Shown one piece after another: positions 44,770 through 53,330 of a stretch of 64,000 bases of DNA; position 1 is the first letter of the stretch; the number at the start of each line of letters is the position of its first letter. The DNA is taken from contig NZ_CP070969.1 of the NCBI RefSeq assembly GCF_017086365.1, forward strand, positions 1,550,001-1,614,000. The letters are read 5' to 3'. Below the pieces are notes generated by a model. It ran no database searches. It saw only the letters and a program-made list of their open reading frames with translations, and had not been told where the DNA came from. Position numbers and translations under genes: made by a program. Source of the stretch: Paenibacillus tianjinensis. Its GTDB lineage: Bacteria; Bacillota; Bacilli; Paenibacillales; Paenibacillaceae.

Positions 44770-44811
44770 ATTAAACGCTTTCATAAAATAGATACAATGA
44801 AAGCGTAAACA
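44770..44811. promoter_or_regulatory. paired cre sites before the second ABC operon
   Basis: ATGAAAGCGTAAACA at 44797-44811 matches the cre consensus at all positions. On the opposite strand 44770-44784 reads ATGAAAGCGTTTAAT, 14 of 15. A TACAAT at 44793-44798 lies between them. This suggests strong catabolite repression of the importer. Confidence 0.65.
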
Positions 44812-44839
44812 AAACAAAGACATTGGGAGGTCTTACAGC

Positions 44840-46063
44840 ATGAACAAAATGACCAAAGGTGTACTCTGCACAATGCTCACCGCTACTATGCTTGCCGGCT
44901 GCGGCAGCAATAATACCAATAATACAGGTGCAGCTAACGATGCTGGCACAGGCAGCAGTGTTGCCAAAAGCGTCACTCTGAAGATGTTCATCGCGCAGCC
45001 GCGTTTTAAAGAACAATACGATAATTACATTGCCCAATTCGTCAAAAAAGAGAAGGCCGAGAAAAATATCGACGTTACCGTACAGCTTGAGATGCCGACG
45101 GCAGACAACGCTTCGCAGATTCTGAAAACGCGCCTTGCCTCGAACGATGCGCCGGATATTTTTGCCATCCATGCCGTAAATGAGATTCCGTCTTATTATA
45201 AAGCAGGATATCTGGAAGATTTGTCGGATCAGCCGTTTGTCAGCAAGCTGCTGGATAGCGTGAAGCCTTCCGTAACGACTACTGACGGCAAAGTGGTAGC
45301 ACTCCCGCTGGAGACCTTGTCCTGGGGCTACCTCTACAACAAGACCATCTTTGCCAAATACGGGCTGACACCGCCGACGACGCTGACAGAGCTTAAAGCA
45401 GTTACAGAAACACTTAAAGCCAATAATGAGACACCTTTTGTGCTCTCCTATAAAGAATCCTGGATTCCGCAGCTGGTGCTGCCGCTGGCCGTCGGGGGAA
45501 TGGTCAAGACCGAAGATGCGGACTTTGTGGATAAAATGAACAAGGATGAGGGCTCATTCACTGAGATGAAATCAGCAATCTTCGATGTGTTCGATCTGAT
45601 CAACGAGAATGGTACAGCGAAGGCCACTGAGGTCGGCGGAGACGACGGTGCGGCTGCATTTGCAGCAGGACAGGGCGCAATGTGGCTGATGGGTCCGTGG
45701 TACGCCGAAACGATCCTCAAGTCAAACCCTGATCTGGACTTTGGCGTAGCACCGCTCCCGATTAACGATAATGCTGACGCGACGCTGATCAACCTGAGCG
45801 CTTCGACTTCACTGGCGGTATCGCCTACGAGCAAGAACAAGGAAGTAGCGCTTGATTTCCTGAACTATGTGCTGGATGACACGGACTCGAACGGCCTGTT
45901 CCAGGCGATGAAATTCAATCCGGTAGCTACTGTGCATACTTACGAAATGTATCCTTGGATCGCTGAAGCAACGTCTTATGTAAAAGAAGGAAAATCGGTA
46001 CAGGACCCGGCTATTCCGCAGTCTGTGAAGGATGAAGTGGGCAAAGGGCTTCAGGCATACTAG
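44840..46063 (+). CDS. extracellular sugar-binding lipoprotein, interrupted by in-frame TAG
   Basis: 407 residues up to a TAG at 46061. The lipoprotein signal ends in MLAGC (Cys21). The body matches MalE-like family-1 binding proteins (LEDLSDQPF, ETLSWGYLYNKTIF, GQGAMWLMGPW). After LQAY-TAG the same frame continues for 25 codons (AGQMTQDDVLKALDKAW...) to TAA at 46139-46141, a standard binding-protein C terminus. The TAG most simply replaces a TTG Leu codon. The shortened protein lacks the final helix and may be unstable, or the stop may be read through. Confidence 0.85.
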   Translation: MNKMTKGVLCTMLTATMLAGCGSNNTNNTGAANDAGTGSSVAKSVTLKMFIAQPRFKEQYDNYIAQFVKKEKAEKNIDVTVQLEMPTADNASQILKTRLASNDAPDIFAIHAVNEIPSYYKAGYLEDLSDQPFVSKLLDSVKPSVTTTDGKVVALPLETLSWGYLYNKTIFAKYGLTPPTTLTELKAVTETLKANNETPFVLSYKESWIPQLVLPLAVGGMVKTEDADFVDKMNKDEGSFTEMKSAIFDVFDLINENGTAKATEVGGDDGAAAFAAGQGAMWLMGPWYAETILKSNPDLDFGVAPLPINDNADATLINLSASTSLAVSPTSKNKEVALDFLNYVLDDTDSNGLFQAMKFNPVATVHTYEMYPWIAEATSYVKEGKSVQDPAIPQSVKDEVGKGLQAY

Positions 46064-46157
46064 GCCGGACAAATGACGCAGGATGATGTGCTCAAAGCGC
46101 TCGACAAAGCGTGGAAATCCTACAACAAAGTAAATAAATAAGCTGAAATCTACAGAG

Positions 46158-46203
46158 CAGGGATGGAAGAACAGAGCGGGGGCTTTGTCTTCCTCCATCC
46201 CTG
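46158..46203 (+). other. hairpin between binding protein and permease genes
   Basis: CAGGGATGGA / TCCATCCCTG, 10-bp perfect, extended by AGA/TCT. There is no T tract. It occupies the same place as the hairpin at 12423 in the other importer operon and is likely an mRNA-stability element. Confidence 0.55.
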
Positions 46204-46242
46204 ATTTACTTTGCACATCACAGAGGGAGAGGGGCGGAACCT

Positions 46243-47127
46243 GTGCCGGCTAACCGATATAAATCCATTGTTTCACTGCTTGCTTTTGTCGCACCCGCAT
46301 TTATCATTTACTCATTGTTTCTGCTGATTCCTACCATTGGGGGCATGTATTACAGCTTTACGGACTGGAACGGACTAAACCGCGATTATTCGTTTATCGG
46401 CCTCGGCAATTTCGTTGAAGCGCTGCGTGAAGATCCCGATTTTGTAAACTCGCTGCTGTTCACGTTGAAATATGTGCTGTTCATGATCGTGCTGCAAAAT
46501 GTCTTCGCCCTTGTGCTTGCCGTATTCATTGAGACCAAGATAAGAACCAAAGGCTTCTTCCGGACGATCTTTTTCATGCCGAATATGATCAGTACGATCA
46601 TCAGTGCTTTTATGTGGACGTTCGTGTTCTCCCAGGTACTGCCGCAGCTCGCCGAAAAAACCGCCATAAGCTTTCTCGACCAGCTGTGGATCGGGGACCC
46701 CAAGGTTTCCTTTTATTCGATTATTATCGTTTCGCTGTGGAACGGTGTCGGCTATATGATGATTATCTATCTGGCCGCCCTGCAAGGGGTGCCGCAAAGT
46801 CTCAAGGAAGCTGCCGTCATTGACGGGGCCAGCCCGTTCCAGACCTTCCGCAAAGTGACGCTGCCGATGATTACGCATGCGGTTACGATCTGCTTCTTCC
46901 TTACACTGAACGGGGCGTTCAAGGTGTTTGAGGTGGTATACGGGCTTACCGGCGGCGGTCCGGGACGCAGTACGCAGGTTATCACGATGAACATTTATGA
47001 AGAGGCGTTCTCCAACAACTTCCGCTACGGGTATGCCAGCGCCAAATCGGTCATCCTGTTCATTATTATTCTGCTCTTTACCTTTATCCAGATCGGCGTC
47101 ATGAAGAGAAAAGAGGTGGAGGCATGA
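46243..47127 (+). CDS. ABC sugar permease, MalF type
   Basis: 294 residues starting at GTG (GGGAGAGGGGCGG upstream). Six spans; EAA loop KEAAVIDGASPFQTFRKVTLP; GLTGGGPGRSTQV near the C terminus, as in UgpA/MsmF-type permeases. It overlaps the next permease by 4 bases. No ATPase gene is present. Confidence 0.92.
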   Translation: MPANRYKSIVSLLAFVAPAFIIYSLFLLIPTIGGMYYSFTDWNGLNRDYSFIGLGNFVEALREDPDFVNSLLFTLKYVLFMIVLQNVFALVLAVFIETKIRTKGFFRTIFFMPNMISTIISAFMWTFVFSQVLPQLAEKTAISFLDQLWIGDPKVSFYSIIIVSLWNGVGYMMIIYLAALQGVPQSLKEAAVIDGASPFQTFRKVTLPMITHAVTICFFLTLNGAFKVFEVVYGLTGGGPGRSTQVITMNIYEEAFSNNFRYGYASAKSVILFIIILLFTFIQIGVMKRKEVEA

Positions 47128-47951
47128 GACTCAGAAAAAGTGCATCGCTGTTCATTACCTTGTTCCTTACCATCGGGGCAATCATTTCTTTCTTTCCGAT
47201 CTATCTGGCAATTATCAATTCGCTCAAAACACAAGGGGAAATGTTCGCGTCCTTCACGGCGCTGCCGACGAAGCTGCATTTCGAGAACTATGCTCACGCG
47301 TTTAAGCAGATCAATCTGCTGGGCAGCACAATCAACTCCGTAATCGTCTCGGTTATCGGGATTGGAGGCATTATCTTCTGTGCAGCTCTGGCCGGCTACA
47401 AGCTGTCCCGGACCAGCGGCAGACTGAGTGCGGCGATCTTCTCGCTGTTCATCGCCTCGATGCTGGTGCCGTTCCACTCCATCATGATCCCGCTGACCCG
47501 GATGGCCAAAAACCTGCATGTCAGCGGCAGCACCTACGGTCTGGCTCTGATCTATATCGGTCTTGGCGTGAACATGGCGATTTTCCTGTATCATGGCTTT
47601 GTGAAATCCATTCCCCGTGAGCTTGAGGAAGCGGCGCGGATTGACGGCTGCGGTGAATTCCAGACGTTCTTCCGGATTATTTTCCCGCTGCTGCTGCCGA
47701 TTACGGTAACAATTGCGATTCTCGACTTCCTGTGGATCTGGAATGACTTCCTGCTGCCGCTCCTGATGCTGACCGACTCTACTAAATACACGCTGATCTT
47801 ATCTACCAATACGCTGTTCGGGGAGTACAATAAGGAATGGTCGCTCATTCTGGCGGCTTTGGTATTGACAGCGCTTCCTGTTATTATTATCTATGGATTC
47901 TTTCAGAAGTTTATTATGCAGGGAATTGCCGAAGGGGCAATCAAAGGCTAA
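47124..47951 (+). CDS. ABC sugar permease, MalG type
   Basis: 275 residues, six spans. EAA loop EEAARIDGCGEFQTFFRIIFP; ends in GFFQKFIMQGIAEGAIKG, the typical last helix of MalG-like subunits. ATGA overlap with the MalF-type gene gives translational coupling. GH42 follows 20 bases later. Confidence 0.93.
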   Translation: MRLRKSASLFITLFLTIGAIISFFPIYLAIINSLKTQGEMFASFTALPTKLHFENYAHAFKQINLLGSTINSVIVSVIGIGGIIFCAALAGYKLSRTSGRLSAAIFSLFIASMLVPFHSIMIPLTRMAKNLHVSGSTYGLALIYIGLGVNMAIFLYHGFVKSIPRELEEAARIDGCGEFQTFFRIIFPLLLPITVTIAILDFLWIWNDFLLPLLMLTDSTKYTLILSTNTLFGEYNKEWSLILAALVLTALPVIIIYGFFQKFIMQGIAEGAIKG

Positions 47952-47971
47952 GGGGAGAGGACTGGAAAGTG

Positions 47972-49984
47972 ATGAATCAGTTACGCTACGGAGTCGCTTA
48001 TTACGACGAGTATATGCCCTATGAGAGATTAGATGAAGATATTGCCATGATGAAGGCGGCCGGCATCAACACGGTCCGGATCGCCGAATCCACCTGGAGT
48101 ACACATGAACCGCAAAACGGAGTCTTCGACTTCACCTCCGTGGACCGTGTACTGGATGCCATGCACGCTGCAGGAATCGGCGTTATCGTCGGAACACCGA
48201 CCTATGCCGTGCCTACCTGGCTGGTGAAGGAGCATCCGGAGGTGCTTGCCGTAACGGCAGACGGTCCCGGCAAATACGGCGCCCGGCAGATCATGGACAT
48301 TACGAGCCCGGCCTATCTCTTCCATTCGGAGCGGATTATCCGCAAGCTGATCAGCCGGGTGTGCAAGCATCCGGCAGTCATTGGCTACCAGACGGACAAC
48401 GAGACGAAGTATTACGGGACCGCCGGGGACAACGTGCAGCTGCGCTTCGTAAAATATATGCGCGAGAAATTCGGCACGCTGGACGTAATCAACGCGAGAT
48501 TCGGACTGGATTACTGGAGCAACCGGATCAATGCGTGGGAGGACTTCCCCTCGGTGGTCGGAACGATCAACGGCAGCCTGGGTGCGGAATTCGCCCGCTT
48601 CCAGCGCGGCCTGGTGACGGAGTTCCTCGCCTGGCAGGTGTCACTGGTGAATGAGTACAAGCAGCCGGGGCAATTTGTAACGCAGAACTTTGATTTTGAA
48701 TGGTGCGGGCATTCGTATGGCGTGCAGCCGTCGGTGGACCATTTTGCCGCCGCTGAAGCGTTCGATATTGCCGGTGTAGATATCTACCATCCTTCGCAGC
48801 ATGAGCTGACCGGAACGGAGATTTCCTTTGGCGGGGATATGACGAGGTCCCTGAAGCGCAGCAATTATCTGGTACTGGAGACGCAGGCGCAGGCTTTCCC
48901 GAACTGGACCCCTTATCCGGGACAGCTGTGGCAGCAGGCGTTCAGCCATCTGGCCTCTGGGGCGAACATGGTCGCCTACTGGCATTGGCACTCCATTCAC
49001 AACTCCATTGAGACGTATTGGAAAGGGCTGCTGAGCCATGATTTCCAGCCGAATCCGGTCTATAACGAAGCGAAGACGGTCGGCCATGATTTTGCCCGGT
49101 TAAGTGAGTCGCTGGTGAATCTGCGCAAGGAGAACAAGGTTGCAGTTATGGTCAGCAATGAAGCACTGACAGCGCTGGAATGGTTCAAGCTGCCGGATGG
49201 AAAAACCTACAATGATGTGGTGCGCTGGCTGTATGACGCCCTGTACCGCATGAATATCGAATGCGACTTTATTCAGCCTTCGTGCACAGAGCTCTCACGC
49301 TATAGTCTGATCGTGGTTCCGGCACTGTATGCGGCACCAGATGAGGCGCTGGAGCGGCTGAATGAGTATGTGCGCCAGGGCGGACATGCCGTCTATTCCT
49401 TCAAAAGCGGCTTTGCTGACGATACCATTAAGGTGCGTACGTCAGCGCAGCCGGGCATAATCAGCGAAGCCTGTGGGATCCGCTACAGCCTGTTTGTCAC
49501 TCCGCATGAGGTGCGGCTGCGCAGTGAGCATCCGGAGATCATCGTTGCCGCTGATGACAGTGGCGCCGAAGCCTGGATGGAACTGATCACTGCGGAGGAC
49601 GCAGAGGTCCTGCTGCATTATGATCATCCGCACTGGGGGCAATATGCCGCTGTAACCCGGAACCGCTACGGCAGCGGGACGGCGACTTATATCGGCTGCA
49701 TGACCAGCAGGGAGCTGCTCAGCAGTATTCTAAAGAATGTGCTCCAGGAATCCGGATTATGGGGAGCAGAACAGGAGCTGGCATTTCCGCTGATCGTCAA
49801 AACAGGTGTGAATCCGCACAACGAGACCGTCCGCTATTATTTCAATTACAGCGATACTCCGCAGACTTTCGTATACCCACATGGTGTTGCCGCGGAACTG
49901 CTGTCGGGCAAGGTTATTCGGTCCGGAGAACAGCTTGAGCTTGAAGCCTGGGGTGTAAGGATTGTGCTGGAGGCTGGAAGCTGA
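47972..49984 (+). CDS. GH42 beta-galactosidase
   Basis: 670 residues from ATG 47972 (GGGGAGAGG upstream; the open frame extends back into the permease gene but without a start signal). Acid/base E144 in QTDNETKYYG, nucleophile E303 in LVLETQAQ, a central glutamine-amidotransferase-like trimerisation domain (DALYRMNIECDFI) and a small C-terminal beta domain. It is cytoplasmic and the last gene of the importer operon, so the imported substrate is probably a beta-galactoside such as a galacto-oligosaccharide. Confidence 0.93.
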   Translation: MNQLRYGVAYYDEYMPYERLDEDIAMMKAAGINTVRIAESTWSTHEPQNGVFDFTSVDRVLDAMHAAGIGVIVGTPTYAVPTWLVKEHPEVLAVTADGPGKYGARQIMDITSPAYLFHSERIIRKLISRVCKHPAVIGYQTDNETKYYGTAGDNVQLRFVKYMREKFGTLDVINARFGLDYWSNRINAWEDFPSVVGTINGSLGAEFARFQRGLVTEFLAWQVSLVNEYKQPGQFVTQNFDFEWCGHSYGVQPSVDHFAAAEAFDIAGVDIYHPSQHELTGTEISFGGDMTRSLKRSNYLVLETQAQAFPNWTPYPGQLWQQAFSHLASGANMVAYWHWHSIHNSIETYWKGLLSHDFQPNPVYNEAKTVGHDFARLSESLVNLRKENKVAVMVSNEALTALEWFKLPDGKTYNDVVRWLYDALYRMNIECDFIQPSCTELSRYSLIVVPALYAAPDEALERLNEYVRQGGHAVYSFKSGFADDTIKVRTSAQPGIISEACGIRYSLFVTPHEVRLRSEHPEIIVAADDSGAEAWMELITAEDAEVLLHYDHPHWGQYAAVTRNRYGSGTATYIGCMTSRELLSSILKNVLQESGLWGAEQELAFPLIVKTGVNPHNETVRYYFNYSDTPQTFVYPHGVAAELLSGKVIRSGEQLELEAWGVRIVLEAGS

Positions 49985-50080
49985 AAGTTCAAGGCTGTAT
50001 GCTGGAGCTGGAAGCAACTACGGGTTGCTTTCTGCGCTGTGATTTGCTAACATACGATGTAACTTAATCAGGTTTGGTTT

Positions 50081-50178
50081 TCTAGGGTTCCGCGGCGGAA
50101 TATGGCCGGTCTGGTCCGAGGGAAAACGCACGGATGCCAGATGCTCCGTGTCTACACGGAGGGACAAAAGCCCGGGAG
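50081..50178 (+). ncRNA. guanidine-I (ykkC) riboswitch
   Basis: All conserved blocks of the ykkC RNA occur in order: CTAGGGTTCCG, CTGGTCCGAGGG-AAAAC, a variable hairpin (GGATGCCAGATGCTCC), ACACGGAGGGAC and AAAAGCCCGGGAG. The last block also forms the 5' arm of the following terminator. Guanidinium binding would therefore favour read-through into the exporter genes. Confidence 0.9.
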
Positions 50179-50218
50179 GTATCGTCAATGATGACGATGG
50201 CCTTCCGGGCTTATTTTA
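50168..50218 (+). terminator. riboswitch expression-platform terminator
   Basis: AAGCCCGG-g-AGG ... CCT-t-CCGGGCTT with an inner ATCGTC/GACGAT helix, then ATTTTATT. Its left arm is shared with the aptamer, giving mutually exclusive folds. Confidence 0.85.
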
Positions 50219-50269
50219 TTGGCGCGGGAGGCTGAGATTAAGAATTCAAGGGAGCGGGAGGAGAAAGTG

Positions 50270-50626
50270 ATGAGCAAGAGCAGTAAGGCATGGCTACAAA
50301 TCGCAGGCGCCGCCTGCTTCGAGGTCGCATGGGTGATCGGGCTGAAGCACGCATCCGCGCCGTGGGAATGGGGGATTACAGTGCTCGCCATTCTCATAAG
50401 TTTTTATGTTCTGATCTCTGCCAGCAGGACTCTGCCAGCGGGTACGGTATACGCGGTATTTGTCGGGCTCGGCACTACCGGAACTGTGCTGGCGGATATG
50501 CTCTGGTTCGGGGAGCCATTTCGTATGCTGAAGGTGGTATTGATAATCCTTTTGCTGGCCGGGGTTATCGGGTTAAAGCTGACTACCAGTGACGGGCCGA
50601 AAGAACAGATCAAGGAGGTGTCCTAA
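50270..50626 (+). CDS. ykkC: SMR guanidinium exporter subunit, YkkC
   Basis: 118 residues, four spans, from ATG 50270 (GGGAGGAGA upstream; earlier ATG-like codons lie inside the leader). Close in pattern to Bacillus YkkC: FEVAWVIGLKHA (membrane Glu), LPAGTVYAVFVGLGTTGTVL. It works as a heteromeric proton-coupled exporter with the next gene product and is controlled by the riboswitch. Confidence 0.93.
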   Translation: MSKSSKAWLQIAGAACFEVAWVIGLKHASAPWEWGITVLAILISFYVLISASRTLPAGTVYAVFVGLGTTGTVLADMLWFGEPFRMLKVVLIILLLAGVIGLKLTTSDGPKEQIKEVS

Positions 50627-50941
50627 ATGGACTGGCTGATGCTGATTGGTGCGGGACTCAGCGAAATGATCGGGGTGGGGATGATGGCGAAGCTGCAAAC
50701 GCACCGCAGCTGGCGGACCGTTTCCCTGCTGATATTCGGATTTGGCGCCAGCTTTGTGCTGCTGTCGCTGGCCATGCGGACGCTGCCGATGGGCACGGCT
50801 TATGCCATATGGACCGGGATCGGCGCTTCCGGCGGAGCAGTCCTTGGCATGTTATTCTATGGCGAATCCCGGGAGATGCGGCGGATACTCTGCATTGTGA
50901 TGATTCTCGGTGCTGCAATAGGATTGAAACTGATTGCCTGA
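50627..50941 (+). CDS. ykkD: SMR guanidinium exporter subunit, YkkD
   Basis: 104 residues, four spans. ATG abuts the ykkC stop codon; AAGGAGG lies inside the end of ykkC. Motifs LSEMIGVGMM (membrane Glu) and LPMGTAYAIWTGIGASGGAVLG match YkkD. Together the pair probably exports guanidinium. Confidence 0.93.
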   Translation: MDWLMLIGAGLSEMIGVGMMAKLQTHRSWRTVSLLIFGFGASFVLLSLAMRTLPMGTAYAIWTGIGASGGAVLGMLFYGESREMRRILCIVMILGAAIGLKLIA

Positions 50942-51051
50942 GATCATAGAAGATGTTAAAGATTTGGACACCTGTACGATGTTTCGAACGAGACAACATG
51001 GTAAGTATATTAAGTATACAATCCAATCCATTCGTTAAGGAGACTTCTCAT

Positions 51052-51915
51052 ATGAACAATAGCACTCACAACCGGATTAAGCTGCAGGACGGTGCTTCTG
51101 TCCCGAGAATCGGACAGGGCACCTGGTTTATGGGCGAGGATGCTGCGAACCGTGCCGAGGAAATCGCAGCCCTGCGCCTGGGTGTGGAACTTGGCATGAA
51201 CCTGATCGATACCGCTGAAATGTACGGGGACGGACGTTCCGAAGAGCTGGTCGGCGAAGCTATCCGCGGGATCCGTGATGATGTGTTTCTGGTCTCCAAG
51301 GTGTATCCGTATAATGCCGGACAAGGGTCGCTTATCCGCAGCTGCGAAGACAGCCTGAAACGTCTGGGCACTGATCATCTGGATCTGTATCTGCTGCACT
51401 GGCGGGGCAATGTCCCCCTGGAAGAAACCGTTGAAGGCATGGAGGCCCTGGTAGCTGCCGGCAAAATTAAACGCTGGGGCGTCTCCAACCTGGATACGGA
51501 GGATATGAAAGAGCTGCTCAGGATTCCCGGCGGGGAGCACTGTGCAGTGAATCAGGTGCTCTATCATCTGGGTTCACGCGGTATTGAGCATGAACTGCTG
51601 GCCTGGGAAAGAAGCCACAAGATTCCCGTAATGGCCTATTCCCCATTAGCACAGGCGGGCAGCCTGCGTAAAGGTCTTACCGAGAACGAGACTGTTCAAG
51701 ATATCGCTTTGAAGCACGGGGTAACCCCGCTGCAGATCATGTTAGCCTGGAGCATCCGTGACGGCGATGTCATTGCCATTCCCAAGGCGGCTTCCCGCCA
51801 GCATGTCGCCGAGAATGCGGCGGCAGCTCAGATCAGGCTGAGCGATGATGAGCTGTGGATGCTGGATGAGGCATTCCCGCAGCCAGCCTGGAGAGTTCCG
51901 CTGGATATGATTTGA
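51052..51915 (+). CDS. aldo/keto reductase
   Basis: 287 residues from ATG 51052 (TTAAGGAGA upstream). The catalytic tetrad is visible: Asp and Tyr in NLIDTAEMYGDG, Lys in LVSKVYP and His in LYLLHW. The C-terminal cofactor region is VIAIPKAASRQHVAEN. It reduces aldehydes or ketones with NADPH; the YqkF/2,5-diketogluconate-reductase-like group is the nearest in pattern. Monocistronic with a terminator. Confidence 0.92.
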   Translation: MNNSTHNRIKLQDGASVPRIGQGTWFMGEDAANRAEEIAALRLGVELGMNLIDTAEMYGDGRSEELVGEAIRGIRDDVFLVSKVYPYNAGQGSLIRSCEDSLKRLGTDHLDLYLLHWRGNVPLEETVEGMEALVAAGKIKRWGVSNLDTEDMKELLRIPGGEHCAVNQVLYHLGSRGIEHELLAWERSHKIPVMAYSPLAQAGSLRKGLTENETVQDIALKHGVTPLQIMLAWSIRDGDVIAIPKAASRQHVAENAAAAQIRLSDDELWMLDEAFPQPAWRVPLDMI

Positions 51916-51939
51916 TCTTAGCTTGTTAGGCATAGGAAG

Positions 51940-51966
51940 GCCGTCCGTTGATTGCGGACGGCTTTT
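51940..51966 (+). terminator. intrinsic terminator after aldo/keto reductase
   Basis: GCCGTCCG / CGGACGGC stem, TTGATTG loop, TTTT. Confidence 0.88.
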
Positions 51967-52089
51967 GTGTGTGTCCAGGGAATAGGGGCAGGCGGAAGGT
52001 GCCTACTCTTGCGGACCGGAATTTACATATAAAAGGATAGAATGGAAACCATACTACAAGTGACGAGATAAATGAAGGGAATATCGCTA

Positions 52090-52974
52090 ATGAAGCTGCG
52101 CAGACCGTTTAGGTATAACAGTAAAGCATCTGCTGCCCAACAAGTGCAAGACGCTTCTCAACCGCAAGACGCCGCTAATCATCAGTCTATGGTGCTAGAT
52201 AAGGATTTGCAGCAAAATATCCATCAGATCCGGGCGATTTATGCCAAAAGTTCGGATATCATTTACCGCTCCTTTTATATCGAAGGCCAGACAAAAGCAA
52301 TTCTGATCTATATTGACGGCCTGTCGGACTCCGCCGGGATCGAAAAAAATGTGATCACCCCTCTCATGCATGAGATCAACGGTGAGGCCACTGCCATTAG
52401 CCAGCTGGCGGAGCGGAAAATTTCAGCAGCTCAAGCAATACCCTTTACCACCTTCGGGGAATGTGTCAGCTATTTAGCGAATGGTCTGCCGGTGCTTATC
52501 CTGGATCAGGAAGCCACCGGTCTCGCTTTCGGATTGAACAAGTGGGAAAAACGCTCCATTGAAGAACCTGCGGCGGAGTCAGGCATCCGCGGGCCCCGCG
52601 AGGGCTTTACGGAAACGCTGCGGATCAATACTTCCCTGATCCGCCGGATCGTAAAGAGTCCTCTGCTCAAAATGGAAACGATGAAAATCGGCGGTTATAC
52701 CCAAACGAATGTTGTCATTGCTTACATTGAAGGGCTGGCTGAGAAGAATCTGGTTGAAGAAGTCATCACCCGGCTGAAACGTATCCGGATCGACGGCATT
52801 TTGGAAAGCGGATATATTGAAGAGCTGATTGAGGATATGCCCTTTTCACCATTTCCGCAGCTGATGTCGACAGAACGCCCTGACGTAGCCTGTGCGAATT
52901 TACTGGAAGGACGGGTAGCGATACTGGTAGAAGGAACTCCTTTCGTATTAATTGAAGTGCACCCCTTAGAATAG
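52090..52974 (+). pseudogene. GerA-type spore germination receptor, truncated by IS
   Basis: The visible N-terminal domain (~280 residues) matches the cytoplasmic domain of GerA/GerKA A subunits: DIIYRSFYIEG, LIYIDGLSD, LPVLILDQEA, RGPREGFTETLRINTSLIRRI, GGYTQTNVVIAYIEGLA, and ends at LVEGTPFVLI. The frame then enters the insertion sequence and stops at 52974. The whole membrane domain and any gerB/gerC genes are absent beyond the element. GAAGGGA precedes ATG 52090. This is a non-functional remnant. Confidence 0.9.
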
Positions 52975-53027
52975 ACATTGGAAAAACCCCAGGGTAAATC
53001 CGATGTAATTCTAGGGGGTGCATTTTT

Positions 53028-53330
53028 ATGCCAGCTAAGAAAGGTCAGAAGTTTAAGCATTATCCTGAGTCTGTGAAAGTAGAAGCTGTTCGACTGTTTA
53101 TGGAGGAAGGATGGTGCTGCAGAAAGATTACAGAACACCTGGATATTAATGACAGGAAGCGTGTCAGTGTCTGGGTGAGGAAGTATCGGGCAAAGGGAAA
53201 AGACTCTTTTCAGGATAGACGTGGAGATCCGCACAGGTCTGAAACAGAGCAAGAGCGAGAACTACGTCGTTTACAGTTGGAGGTAGACGTTCTAAAAAAG
53301 TGGTTACAAATCTTGAATCGGGAGGGTTGA
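53028..53330 (+). CDS. IS3 OrfA, helix-turn-helix protein
   Basis: 100 residues. An N-terminal helix-turn-helix (YPESVKVEAVRLF, CRKITEHLDI, VSVWVRKYR) is followed by a leucine-zipper-like helix (ERELRRLQLEVDVLKKWL). GGGGGTG ribosome site before ATG. It binds the element ends, alone or as the N part of the OrfAB transposase. Confidence 0.9.
   Translation: MPAKKGQKFKHYPESVKVEAVRLFMEEGWCCRKITEHLDINDRKRVSVWVRKYRAKGKDSFQDRRGDPHRSETEQERELRRLQLEVDVLKKWLQILNREG
53294..53300 (+). other. programmed -1 frameshift site
   Basis: A-AAA-AAG in the orfA frame (CTA AAA AAG), 30 bases before the orfA stop. Slippage joins orfA to the orfB frame, which begins exactly here. Confidence 0.75.
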
